The notes below the pieces were generated by a model that was not told the origin of the DNA, did not search any database, and saw nothing but the letters and a program-made list of their open reading frames with translations. Below, in pieces: positions 11,523 through 22,562 of a DNA stretch of 64,000 nucleotides. Positions within the stretch are counted from its first letter, which is position 1, and every line of letters starts with the position of its first letter. The position numbers and the translations under genes are program-made. The stretch spans positions 10,297,501 through 10,361,500 of the forward strand of contig CP114490.1 of the NCBI GenBank assembly GCA_027186245.1, read 5' to 3'. Source of the stretch: Coriaria nepalensis (lineage: Eukaryota > Streptophyta > Magnoliopsida > Cucurbitales > Coriariaceae).

Positions 11523-12437
11523 ATGTCATCACCTTCGCCGCCGCCACCGTCTCCGCCGCCACATCCACCATCACTGCCATTCAGAAACACCCATACTCGC
11601 CCTCTTTGGCTACCCTATAAACCCACTATCCATCTCCCTGACCTCATCTTCACAGCCCTCTCTCTTCTCTTTTTCTCATCATCCTCTTCCACTCCCTGCA
11701 AATTCCACTTCTTCTCTTCCCCTCCTTCAATAAACCCTCGCCGCTTTCTCAGACTACCCACCATGTCTCTCTCTCCTCAAACCCCCCCTAGAAACCACCA
11801 CCCCTTCCCCACCCCTCAATCTCTCTCCGATTGGCTCAAGCCCCGCCTACCCTCTGATTCTTTCGCCTCATGGGGTCTCAATCCCGGCACAAAAAACGTC
11901 CACAACCTCTGGCTCGAACTCTCGGAAGGTGAAACCTCCCTCTCCGACTCAACCCCGCCGGTCCGAACCGTCAACGTGGTCTCGATCCGAATCATCGGCA
12001 AGGACCCCACCCGGGTCCTCGTCGAATCTCATCAGGAGCTATCCAACGGCCATGTTCGGCATCGGAACCGGCCCTTGTCCGAAAAGATGAAACCCAATGA
12101 GACCCCCGAATCAGCCGTTCACCGGGCCGTGAAAGAAGAGCTCGGTTCAATAATGAAGCGAGATGGTGAGACCGTGAGGATCGTTCCGGGTTCTTATAGC
12201 ACGAAGGTTGAGGAACGGAACTCGGTTTCTTACCCGGGTTTACCGGCTTGTTATGTTTTGCATACCGTGGATGCTGAGGTGGAGGGCTTGCCGGAGGAAG
12301 AGTTTTGTACTGAGGAGGTGGGAGAAGAAGGGGAGTATGGGGATTGCTTGCAGTCCCCGTTAATGGCAGCTGATGAGGCCGTTTTGGTGAAGAAGCACTT
12401 TTGGAAATGGGTTCATCCGGATTTGGTACAATCTTGA
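11523..12437 (+). CDS. Nudix-like protein with degenerate Nudix box
   Basis: Intronless, 304 residues from the ATG at 11523. A second in-frame ATG at 11763 (Met81) would give 224 residues. Residues 1-80 are Pro/Ser-rich with one hydrophobic patch (LIFTALSLLFF) and could be a targeting region or untranslated. The conserved body begins near residue 98 (SLSDWLKPRLPSDSFASWG, then GTKNVHNLWLELSEGE). A Nudix-box-like helix sits at residues 193-210: ETPESAVH-RAVKEELGSI. It keeps the R and the EE pair of the REUXEEXGU consensus, but the first E is Ala and the upstream Gly is missing. Hydrolase activity is therefore uncertain, and a binding role is possible. It is convergent with the next gene, 255 bases apart. 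It is markedly more GC-rich than its flanks. Confidence 0.8.
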   Translation: MSSPSPPPPSPPPHPPSLPFRNTHTRPLWLPYKPTIHLPDLIFTALSLLFFSSSSSTPCKFHFFSSPPSINPRRFLRLPTMSLSPQTPPRNHHPFPTPQSLSDWLKPRLPSDSFASWGLNPGTKNVHNLWLELSEGETSLSDSTPPVRTVNVVSIRIIGKDPTRVLVESHQELSNGHVRHRNRPLSEKMKPNETPESAVHRAVKEELGSIMKRDGETVRIVPGSYSTKVEERNSVSYPGLPACYVLHTVDAEVEGLPEEEFCTEEVGEEGEYGDCLQSPLMAADEAVLVKKHFWKWVHPDLVQS

Positions 12438-12692
12438 GCGTTTTCGGGTGAGCTTAAGATCTAATATTTCTCTTTACATTTTGGTAACATATACATCCGA
12501 TATAGGAGTTGCTTTCTTGTAAATGCAATTATCAAGGAATATGCATAAGGATACATAGATGCTTCTATGGTAGTAGTTCATTTGGAGATGAGCACAATCT
12601 GATATCTATGAGACCCAAATTAACTCTGCGAATACATGAAATACACAAAAGTCTGGTAGAGAGAGATCTAGTTTATCACTTAAAACTCAAAG

Positions 12693-14767
12693 TCATCTTC
12701 TTTCTTCCTTGTTTTCTTCTTCCTCATCTTCTGTTTCTGCTCCTTCCATATCAAACCCAGTACTTTCTCCATTGCCGGCTTTATCTTTCCTCACTTCTTC
12801 CAGTTCTCCAACATCTTCCTTGCCACTCTCTTCATTATTAGTATATGCTGCTTCTATTTTCGGCTCATCTGGTTTGTTCGAATTATCAGTAGTAGTAGTA
12901 CCATTCTCAAACCTTCTCATGAATAACTCACTCCTCTTCTCCAATGGTTGACTTTCTTCTTCCCCGTCCGAAGTAGAATTCCATGAAGTGTGGAATTCAA
13001 TCAAGTTCACATCATTATTACTAGTGAGATTTCGATCATCTCCATTGGAGAACTTTCTGCCCTTGGAGAACTTTCTACCCTTCAATCTCGCTTCCTCTTT
13101 CCCAATTCCGTTTAACCTCCATCTACTTTCCAATCTTCTCTTCTTCCCAACAGCCCTCCTCCATCTTTTCCCGTTCATTTTACTCATAGACCAACTCCCA
13201 TTTTTATCGGATCCTTCCATTCTTTCAGACTCTTCCTCTAGTGATCTTTCTTCCTTTTGCCCATCTTTAACATCTCCATCTTGAGCAATCGTTTCATTCC
13301 CATATTTAATGTTCTTCTCCTCCTTTAATCTCAAACCATTATCAGTATCTTCATTTTTATTTCCTTTCACTTCTTCCTTAATGGATTTTTCACCCGAAAA
13401 GACTCCATCTTGAACACTTTTTGTTGCATTCTCTCCATTTACAAAACTCATAAGATTCCCTTGTGGATATTTCGAATGGGAATGTTCTTCGAGTTGATAC
13501 TTCAAATTTTCGATTTCGACTTCCTTTTGCTTCAAGCTTTCTGTTAAAGTGGTTAATAGAGAGTTCCGATTATTCTCGGCCTGTTTCTGTGTTCCAAGGA
13601 TCTTGATCTCATTGTCTTTGATTTCGAGTGCAGATTCTATGGTTCTTTGTTCGTCTTTGAGTGAATCAATGATGGATTGTAACTTGACTAGTCTTCTCTC
13701 GAGCTCCATATTCTGGCCTCTTACAGAGTATATCTTTGACTTCATCTCTTCGTTCTTCATTTTTATTTCCCTACCCTGATCTCTTTCATTCTGGGACATT
13801 ATATGTATGGGAACGAAAACTTCAATACAAAAATCATATCCCGAACTACAATTGTGTTCGGATCTTTTTAATACATAGATCTTTTAGTTAGCAAGAAAGA
13901 AAGTTAAAAAGTAACACAAACTTGTGAGATATATAAGATCACCTTCATCAATACCTATCAAATATATAGCAATTTTTGTGGTTTTTTTTACTTTATCTCA
14001 AGAACTTAAGGTTAAAGGCAACTGTGCTTGTCTGGATTTCTGAAACCAGAATATTATGGGTAAAATTTGCTTTGATGTTCTAAGCAATTAAAATCTCGAT
14101 AAATTAATAACCGGTAAATTAATGAAAAATGATAAAAAGACTAAGCGATTTTCATTAAAAAAATATATTTCAGTAAGAAAAAAAAAAAAAATTGTATTCT
14201 TATTCCTATAAAAAAATCGAGCTATGAATTAGCAAATAATCGAATGTCAAATCATTTATGTTTTTGGGTAAAATAATATCTCACTTGAAAAGAATAACGT
14301 GATAAAATAATATTCATTAAATTAGTAGATATTTCCTTTGAATATTCAGTCATATAACTCATTTTACCCCTACATATCAAGATTATATACAGGCATACAA
14401 ACCAAACCCTGACCCTGTTATACCCAGATCTTGTCATATGAAAGTAGCCAATATAACATTTATGGTTAGAATGTATACATGCATGGTGGGTACGTGGCAT
14501 GCTAACACAAGGACACGTCATCTACGTGCAAGCAAGCAGGGTGGGGAGAGAGAGAGAAGTTGAGAGTTGTTGCCTGTAAGAGAAGTTGAAGAGAAAAGAG
14601 CTCTTTGTCTTTGTCATGAAGAAGGAGGTTGAAGACGCGCCTCTCTCTAAGCTTATGAAGGAACATCACTCCGATCAAAGCAGCCCCAAATGCTATTAAC
14701 AACATAATACCATATGATCTTCCTCCTCTGCTCCCATTGTTATTCATCCCCTTCATCAAAGACCCTC

Positions 14768-14771
<4 letters not shown>
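12693..14771 (-). CDS. Single-pass membrane coiled-coil protein with highly charged tail
   Basis: Exon 1 is 14771-14574 and exon 2 is 13790-12693, giving 431 residues. Exon 1 carries one transmembrane helix (SYGIMLLIAFGAALIGVMFL) and the start of a helix (LHDKDKELFSLQLLLQ). Exon 2 continues the coiled coil (EMKSKIYSVRGQNMELERRL...ESLKQKEVEIENLKYQLEE) for about 100 residues. It then becomes Lys/Glu/Asp/Asn-rich, with two copies of GRKFS and an acidic C-terminus. The favoured junction uses a GC donor (CAG/GCAACA at 14574/14573) with acceptor CCCAG at 13791. A GT donor near 14526 (CAC/GTAGAT) also keeps the frame, adding 16 residues that would break the heptads. The topology suggests an organelle-surface tether, but I do not recognise a named family. 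Confidence 0.75.
13860..14500. other. Intron of the coiled-coil gene, no other feature
   Basis: This stretch lies inside the single intron between 13791 and 14573 on the minus strand. It is AT-rich, has poly-A/T runs, and shows no nested gene that I can support. Confidence 0.5.

Positions 14772-14808
<37 letters not shown>
14771..14808 (-). repeat. (CT)n/(GA)n microsatellite in a 5' leader
   Basis: About 17 TC dinucleotides run directly up to the start codon of the coiled-coil gene. On the transcribed strand this is a GA repeat in the 5' untranslated region, a common plant leader feature that can bind GAGA-type BBR/BPC factors. It is length-variable by nature. Confidence 0.8.
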
Positions 14809-14811
<3 letters not shown>

Positions 14812-15405
14812 CCTTCTTCTGAAAAAGGGATTTGATTTGATTTGATTTTTTACTTTTCAAGAGAGCAAAAAGTAGTGTTTTTGGGGGTTGCTTGTCATGT
14901 AAAAAGGAACATGCAACTACTCTCTCTCTCCCTTCTATTTAATTCTTTTTATGAGAAAAATAATAATAAAAAGAAAAAGAAAAATAATGCATGCGATTGG
15001 GAACTGTGCTCAGGCGCTGATTCTGGAAATTAGAATTATCAAACATAATTATATATAAGATTTTAATAAATATTTATAATTATAATCGATGGATTATCCC
15101 TAATAACATTATTATGAGCTCTATAGGGTGAAAGGTAATATTTCCAAGCACCTATGTTTGGGTAAACTTCCTACCAACTGCTTCTCTTAAAAAAGGTGGA
15201 AATTCTTACACGTGAATCTTTTGACTTTTAATGTCACATGATTATTGTATTTATATTTTTTTGTGTACAAATTCAATCACAATATTTTATGGAAAGAAAT
15301 TTAAAAAAAAAAATTTAGATGAATATCTCGTAGAGAAAGATTCTTATTATATTTTAAATGCATGAAGGATAATTTTTCATATCTATTAGGTCATGTTAGT
15401 CTCCA

Positions 15406-15415
15406 TTGGGCCCAA
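15406..15415. promoter_or_regulatory. Palindromic site II (TGGGCC) element upstream of the LTO1-like gene
   Basis: TTGGGCCCAA is a perfect palindrome holding a TGGGCC site II element on both strands. It lies about 200 bases upstream of the LTO1-type ATG at 15618. Site II elements bind TCP factors and are typical of plant housekeeping and mitochondrial-gene promoters. Assignment to this gene is by position only. Confidence 0.4.
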
Positions 15416-15617
15416 GAGCAAAGTCTAGTCTCATAGCTACTACCCAAAAATCTCAAATCCCAAACCCAACAAAAGTTTTTGTTTTGGGGGAAAAAACCGA
15501 AAACACTCACCCTCTCTCTCTCTCTATAGAAATCAACCATTAATACCGTTCATTCATGTTGGTACTTTTTCTTTGATATTTTTAAAAATCATTTATATTT
15601 TTGTAAAATTGTCTTCG

Positions 15618-16004
15618 ATGGAAGACATATTCGATTCATCTCTGAATCTAGAAGAAACCCATTTGAAGGAAGGGTACGAGGAGGGGCATAAGGACGGTTT
15701 AAACTCTGGCAAGGAGGAGGCCAAACAAGTGGGCCCGAAAACGGGGTTTGAGGTCGGAGAGGAGTTAGGGTTTTACAGGGGCTGTGTCGACGTCTGGAAC
15801 TCTGCCATCCAAATCGACCCGACCCGATTCTAAAATAGGGTCCAGAGGGTTGTGAAGCAGATGGATGAGTTGGTTGAGCAATTCCCGATTCATTACCCGG
15901 AAAACGAGGAGGTCCAAGAGGTAATGGAGCGGTCGAGGATAAATTTCAAGATGGTTTGTGGAACTTTGGGTGTGAAATTGGAGTATAATGGGTATCCCAA
16001 ACAG
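15618..16004 (+). pseudogene. LTO1: LTO1/Yae1-domain (ORAOV1) homologue with in-frame stop
   Basis: LTO1 partners YAE1 as the adaptor that brings the Fe-S assembly machinery to the ribosome-recycling ATPase ABCE1/Rli1. The ATG at 15618 opens MEDIFDSSLNLEETHLKEGY, followed by the diagnostic deca-GX3 repeat (EEG-HKDG-LNSG...KTG-FEVG-EELG-FYRG). The frame hits TAA at 15831-15833 after 71 codons. The same frame continues at once with NRVQRVVKQMDELVEQFPIHYP and on to YNGYPKQ (16004), which is good LTO1 C-terminal sequence. So a single sense codon has become a stop, with no frameshift. After CAG at 16004 a GTTTGG donor is likely, and no final exon is recognised downstream. Either a recently inactivated copy or a base error; LTO1 is essential in yeast, so a second intact copy would be expected elsewhere. 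Confidence 0.8.
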
Positions 16005-19000
16005 GTTTGGAAGCTAAGGATATGGAGTTTTGAGATGGTTTTTGATGGGGTTGGGGGCCATTTTGGAATTTTTGTTAATTTGGGGCCGCTTCCATATAGG
16101 CTTTTTAATATTAGTTGTTGAGAATGAATTCATTGCTTCTTTCATTGTTTTGAGTTTGATTTTGGGGTTGGACTATGAATTCATTATATCGTTGGTTTTT
16201 GTTTTATTTCTAAGCAAATTTGCTTCTTGTATATTGCATCTATCTCCTATAACACGAGGTCATCGAAGAAACTTAAAGGGAAGTTTAAAAGTTCTTTTCA
16301 CCTTCCGTGTATCTTATACTGATATATCACATATCAATTTTTAAATCTCAAATTGATATATAATTAGAGATAAAATTATTAGAATTATAATATAATTAAA
16401 TAAATTTTAAATTATTAATTTTTTTTCTTCAAAAATTAATATATCGATTATTCAAATAACTAAATATAATTTTTGAATAATATCATTTTATTTTTCATTC
16501 AATTAAATCTATTTCTACCCATTCTACCCTTTCCAATTTCACTCATATTACAATCAAACTAGCCATTAGGATGTGTCGGGCTCACAGCTTCACTTCTGGG
16601 CTACTACCGGCCCAACTCATTGGGCAGCCAATGGGCCCGGTGGACAATGCCAGAAGTTCTTCTTACCAGGCCTGATGAAGGCCCAACAACAGTATCCAAT
16701 CAAGAGGCATCTCAATGATCGGGCCCGCCCGTGGGTCGCACTGTACAACATACCAATCTTGTCCACTGACGTATGGACCATTCGACGGGTGGCCCGAATG
16801 GTTAGTCCTCGAGGTGGCGGGCTTCCTACGGTGCAAACTATGGCCCCCTTGTTCACGGTGCAAACTATGTTGTTGGAGCCCGCCCAACCAGGTCTGAGCG
16901 GACCGAGTCCATAATCGGGTTGGATGTAGAGAAGGGCTACTTCACTGATTACTCTCCGGAAATGATTATAGAATTTAATCTCTTCACAAAGAGACTAAAA
17001 TAGATTAATTAAATAATAATGAAACTAATAAATTTATATTATCTCCAAATGGGCCCCACCAAAACATTTAATTGGATATTCATAATATGTGGCTGTATTA
17101 AGAAATTTATATTATATTGGGGTCTATTTGGAAATAAAACTTAAAATAGGAGGCATTTAGGTAATTACCTTTGGGGTGGATTTTTTCTTACTTTTTGCCG
17201 TCTTCAACGCTGACTTTCAGGAACTCTACAAAACGAGAAAAAGAACGCCGTCGTTTTGGGGGGGGGGGGGTGGGGGGGATCTTAATCGTACGAGATGTGG
17301 TGTTTTCGTAGTAAATGCGGCGAAAATTACTGTGACTCAGTCCTTGACCCGCCGTCAAGTGGGGGCCCTACACTTTTTTTTTTTTTTTTCATTAAAATAG
17401 CAAATTTTAGCCTACGAAAATCACTTCAACTTTTATCTCGTGACTATATTTGTAATTTGCCTCAAGGAAAAAAAAACTCATTAACATGAAAATTATGAAT
17501 TGATTGAAATTATACATTCAAACGATAATTAAAATTACAAAATGATCCAGACCAAATCAAAAAAATGAAAACTTATTATATGTATATATGTTATATGGTC
17601 GAGAGTCATATTAAATTTTACTACAATCTCAAATATGTGATTATGATATAATATAAATATTTAATATAGTAAGTGATCATACATAATATCTCTTATAAAA
17701 TATATTAACATTTCATTCTATATCAATGAAAATTATGAATGATGAAACCAAAGCTAGTAACAAAAAAGATGAGAAATAGGTAAGTCTAGCCTCCTCCAAA
17801 ATACAACCACATAAATAAATAGTCATACTTTGAAAATTTTAGAAAATTAGCATTTTTTTCATTGTTTGATGATTAATATATCCCAAAATCGAGGAAAAAT
17901 ATTTATAAAATAAAATAAAAAAAGAACAAAAATAAATAAATATTAAAACATATGTCTAAACGATGAAATTTAATTTAATAACTTTGATTGATTTCATTAG
18001 GCGATATTGAATAAAATGTAAGAAATTAAAAAACACTTCTAAAAAGTATTGGATAGTCTAAATCTAACACTAGAATTGAAAGTTATGTATACTTTTGCAA
18101 ACCCTTTTTCAATCCACTTTTTTTTCGACTATTCTATGAGTTTTTCATTAAAAACTTCCAAAATCTTTTTGAAAATTTTGAACTCATAATTCTCCCTCTA
18201 CTAATATGCATATGACGACTTTTGAGAAATCGGTCTTTGAAGTCACTCGACATATACAAATCAATATGTTAGTTGATCAACATGGCTATTAATCTACAAT
18301 CTATTACAATTTATTGTGATCAACATGATAGTCAATCTATGATCATCTACTGTCAATCTACTACAATAGTAAATCAATTACTATGTTGATTGTAGTAGAT
18401 CGCTATAAATTGATTATTGTACAAATTTTATGTCATTCAATCGACTATCATATCAATCTAATAATTTAAATTACTCAATCATCATACTATATTTTTCAAA
18501 TTATTGTTTACCTCACGAGCAAAATAAAAGTAGAAAGCACAAATATAAAAAAGTCTTGGCAAATTTAATCACACACGTAAAATTAAAAATTAGAAAATAT
18601 TCCACAATATTTCTAATCAAATTCGGAGGTTTTAATATACATAATAACTACATAATAATTAAAAAAATAAATTTATTAAATTAAATTATGAATATGTTGA
18701 ACTATACGAGAAATAAAAAATGGTGACGTGTATTTTGTAAAGCTGAAAAAGGTGCCAAATACATTGTTGAGTTATCATTTTAGTTTTGAAATGGATCATG
18801 CGTAGTTTTCATCATGATTTTGACGAGGAATAAGAATAACGTGCTACTAATAGAAAACTTCTCGAACAGTGCTCGATTTCAAAATTTTAAGAATATTAAA
18901 ATAATAATTCTTATCCGTTATTACTTTTATCATTGATAATTTTTTTGTCTCCAATTATTAACAAAAAAATAATTTATTTATTTTTTAATCTATATTTAGT

Positions 19001-19174
19001 TGAATTTTTATGAATTTATTATTATGAAATTTTTAATTAATTTTTTAAACAATCTCTAATCTAAATTAAACTTTTTAATTCATTTAATTATTTTAAAGAT
19101 AATTAATGCTTATATGATGCAATTTTAACATATTAGAACTTATTAAAGCATATGTAAATTCAGATTCTTAATCA
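16005..19174. other. Gene desert with one GC-rich patch
   Basis: No gene recognised. 16560-16920 is GC-rich, with several GGCCCA/TGGGCC motifs and open frames on both strands that match nothing I know; it may be a transposon piece. 17176-17350 contains AACGCCGTCGTTT and a 13-base G run (17258-17270). 18240-18430 has repeated ATCTACTACAAT/ATTGTAGTAGAT words in both orientations, a degenerate palindromic patch. The rest is AT-rich filler. Confidence 0.45.
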
Positions 19175-19660
19175 TATCACATCAATAATAAAATATTAAA
19201 ACTATAAATTCAGTCAAAATTAAGTATTTTCTTTATAATTGTATCCAATTTTTATAATTTATATTTTTTACTCTTATTGTTGTTATTATTTTTATTATTA
19301 TTATTTTCACCCAAAACTCAAATATTTATTAATGGAGGTCTGAGCTCAACCTCCACTAAAGTGATCTAGAGCTAAAATCGAGCCTGATCTCCATGGATGG
19401 AGACCTTATGCTTAAATCGAGCTCGAAACCTCGAGCTTAGATCGAGCTCAAGACCTCCATCGATGGAGATCTAGAGCTCGAGCTCCATAAATGGAGTTAG
19501 AGTCATGGAGGTCCATCAATGAATTTTGAGTGAGGGAAAAAAATAATGTAAGAGTAGAAAATAAAAATTATAACAATGATCAGGATAAAATTGTAAGTAA
19601 AGTAATTAATTTTGGCCTAATTTATAATTTTAATATTTTATTGCTGATATAAAGGGTTAT
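19175..19660. mobile_element. Fold-back MITE-like element with long terminal inverted repeats
   Basis: The left arm (about 19180-19335) reads ATAATAAAATATTAAAA, then TATAAATT...CAAAATTAA, and ends in CAAAACTCAAATATTTATTAATGGAGGTC. The right arm (about 19505-19650) is its reverse complement with scattered differences, roughly 150 bp each. The 170-bp centre is a degenerate array of GAGCTC, CCTCCAT and ATGGAG words, itself palindromic. There is no coding capacity. The structure is that of a non-autonomous fold-back element. Family and target-site duplication were not determined. Confidence 0.65.
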
Positions 19661-19920
19661 CAATCTTTGATCATCTTTTTTAATTAATTTTATTTAGCTA
19701 TTTTTTATTGCATCTCCTTTTAAAAACATAAGTTGACCTCAGATTTAGAAATTGTGATCATACAAGAGAACTTAGGTTTAGGCACCATATTCATCATTAG
19801 TGCCCGGCCTACTCGGGCTAAGGTTTTGTCTAAGTTTAATAGATTTAGGCCTTTTGAAAATTGTAATTAAATTAATTATTTTGAGAGTTTATTTTAGTAA
19901 AAATTGTAATTAGTAATAAT

Positions 19921-20659
19921 TGAGGAGAGATTTTTTAATCGGATTGGTCTTATCGACCAACAAAGACGAACATATAAGACAAGGTTAATTTATGGAAAGG
20001 GATAAGATGTTGGTGAGATGTTCTAATCTAGTGTGCTTCTACCACCTTGCTTGGGCTGGTCGGGCTTACTTGGTGAAACTCATGGAGAGCGACCAACAAG
20101 AAAGAGGAATGTCAACCTAGTCTGTTCAACATGAAATTGCATAACTTGTTCAGACTTAAAGTGTTGAACTGTGCAAATGAGAAATTGTATGGTCAGGTGG
20201 TCGAGCTGGTAGATCAGGTCATTGCTAAGCATATTGTAATGAAAAATAATAAGGGGACGGATAAGGAGGAAACAAGAGCTTACCTGACACTCGTAGTAGG
20301 AAACAAGTCTATTTTCTGAGAGTGTCAAGAAATAGGAAGCAAAGGAGAGGTAGCACTTAAGCACTACTTACACACCAATCAGATAGTGCCACGTGTAAAG
20401 GTACAATAAGGTTTGTTCCCTATGAGGTAGTATAAATATAAATACCCTAAAGTGTTATGGGTTAGACTTTGTACACTATGAGAAACACTTTTCACTTTTT
20501 ATAAAAAATTTACTTGCTCCCAAAGCTAACTTAGCCATCGGATGGGGTACCGAACACAACCTCGGCCTGCCATTTCTTTTCTTGTGTAGGACTTTACTCT
20601 TACCTGAGTAAACATACTATTGCTATTTAGACTATACGAACTAGGTTCTAGCATCAAAA
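19921..20659 (+). repeat. Left LTR of the gypsy element
   Basis: It starts TGAGGAGAGA and ends CTAGCATCAAAA, where an undamaged end would read CAACA as in the right copy. The stretch 20397-20659 aligns with the right LTR over the TATAAATATA core-promoter region, CCTAAAGTGTTA, CTATGAGAAACA, TTTACTTGCTCC and GTAGGACTTTA. Differences are mainly transitions, as expected for old methylated DNA. Confidence 0.7.
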
Positions 20660-20682
20660 GTTTAGCACCAACCATAAGGATG
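20660..20682 (+). other. Decayed primer-binding site
   Basis: Immediately inside the left LTR is GTTTAGCACCAACC. This is one or two CpG-type transitions away from GTTTGGCGCCAACC, the TGGCGCC-type site used by many plant gypsy elements. This supports the LTR boundary. Confidence 0.5.
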
Positions 20683-20954
20683 CTTTTTGTCTTCATATTC
20701 AAAAAATCATTTAGCTAGGAGTTTCACTTAGGTGTCAAAATGAGTTAGGCTAATGGAACAAGCTAATGAAAATGTGTAGGGGCATCATCCTCTACCTCTT
20801 CCATCTAAGCCCTAGCAGATTTATTTCAGAATTTAGTATCCCAAAGTCTAACCATAATCTGGAAGGAGTCGATCCGACTAGAACTGTCCGGCCTCCCCAG
20901 ACCGGGTAGGTGTAATATCCCATTTGGGCCCTCCAAGTTGATAGGGTTACGAAT

Positions 20955-22410
20955 AAAGGGATGCATGGCTGATTTGATCTTAACATTGTCGAAAGGATAG
21001 AGGATTGAATATGCATTGAGGTTTAAGTTTAGAACTTTAAATAATGAAGCCGAGTACAAAGCACTTTTTGTTGGACTGAGATGAGCAAGAGAAGTTGGAG
21101 TGGATAGGATCATGATAGTCAGATACTTGGATGAGCAAAGCATTGAGCCAACGATAATGGTGATAGAGGTAGAAGTGGAGGGATAGATGACCCATATTAA
21201 AAAAAGTACCTTATTAAGGGAGAACTCCCTAACTCAGCTAGAGAGGCGCAGAAGGTTAGAGATCATATTGCTAAAAGCATATTGGTAGGAAAAGTGCTTC
21301 ATAGGAAAGGATACTCCAAGCCTTTGCTGAAGTGTGTTTAGAAGAAAAGGTTAAGCAACTCTTTAGGGAGATGCATGAAAAGGTATGTGAAAGTCATTCG
21401 GAGGGAAGAGCAACTATGAGAAATTTATTTCTACAAGGGTACTTTTGGCCTACTATGAGAAATGATATAGATAAGTTTAGTAAGAAGTACCGCCCATGCC
21501 AAGTTGATGCTGACATCTCCAGAAAACATCCAAATTAGCTGACGACCATTACTAGCCTATGGCCTTTCATAAAGTGAGGGATTGATCTGATTGGGCTACT
21601 TACCGAGGTCTCTAAAGAGAAGAAGTAGGCAATTGTTTCCATTGACTATTTTACTAAGTAGATAAAAGCTAAGCCGCTGACTCTAATAATAGATTTAATA
21701 ACCACTAAGTTCATTTAGAAGCAGATGATCTGAAAGTATGGAATACTAAAAACTGTAATTACTGATAATAGGACACAGTTCGACAACAAGAAGTTCAGGG
21801 CATTATGTGTCAAACTAGGAATCAAGCATTCCACTTCTTCTCCGGCTCATCCTTAAGCCAATAAGAAAGTAGAGTCAGCTACTAAAGTAATTAAGAAGTT
21901 GCTGAAGAAGAAATTTGTGGAGCACAAGAAAAAGTGGGTAGAGTCATTCATATGTTATCCAAATACTCCACAATCCTTTATTGGAAAAACTCATTTCATA
22001 TTGACCTATGGATATGAAGCTATGGTTCTAACTGAGGTGAGTTTACCTTTTTTCCAAAGACTGATGCTCAATCAGCTAAAGAATAACCAAGCATTGGTGT
22101 GGTCTTGGACCTACTTCAAGAAAATAGAGAAGAGGCAAGAATCAAGGAGGAGGCATTGAATAAGAGGATTGAGCTACTATAACAATAAAATGCATGACCA
22201 GCCAATCAAAGTGAATGAGCTAATTTTAAAGAAGGTGTTATCAATTCCAAACAAGGGACCTCTGGGAGGAAATAGGGATGGACACTATAAGATAATGGAA
22301 AAAGTAAGGCCAGGGACCAACATGCTCTAAAATAGAGCAGGGGAGATGCTAGCACATCCATGTAATGCTGAACACTTGAAGGTGTATCATGAGGCTGAAG
22401 AAGAATAAGA
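20955..22410 (+). pseudogene. Gypsy RNase H and integrase relic
   Basis: In order: RNase H (ADLILTLSKG, then RIEYALRFKFRTLNNEAEYKALFVGLR, keeping the catalytic Glu); the integrase zinc-binding domain (21332-21538: LFREMHEKVCESHSEGRA...GYFWPTMRNDIDKFSKKYRPCQV); the integrase core with DNRTQFDNKKFRALC and SSPAHP; and the C-terminal PNKGPLGGNRDGHYKI and HPCNAEHLKVYH. The reading is interrupted by many stops, several of them TGG-to-TAG or CAG-to-TAG type, and by small indels. It is not functional. Confidence 0.85.
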
Positions 22411-22562
22411 TTAAGGGATTTCTTGGGGATAAACAATTTAAGAGCTTATGTGGCTGAAGTGTTGTGTTGCTTTGTTCCAGTTTTTGAATTCCAAAAGGTT
22501 TTAAGAAGTCAAAATTAATGAAGTGATGTTCTTTGAAATATCTGTCCGACCAAAGGCTGAAT

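Noticed and set aside
12709..13284. Plus-strand Ser/Leu/Phe-rich frames opposite the coiled-coil exon
   Set aside because: They are antisense readings of Lys/Glu-rich codons, which always give Ser/Phe/Leu-rich frames. No start context or domains.
16573..16914. Open frames on both strands in a GC-rich patch
   Set aside because: The frames overlap on both strands, lack recognisable domains and follow the local GC bias. I treat the patch as probable transposon or promoter debris.
19376..19510. Engineered restriction-site cluster (GAGCTC, CTCGAG-like words)
   Set aside because: The words are part of a degenerate palindromic core of a fold-back element, not a cloning polylinker.
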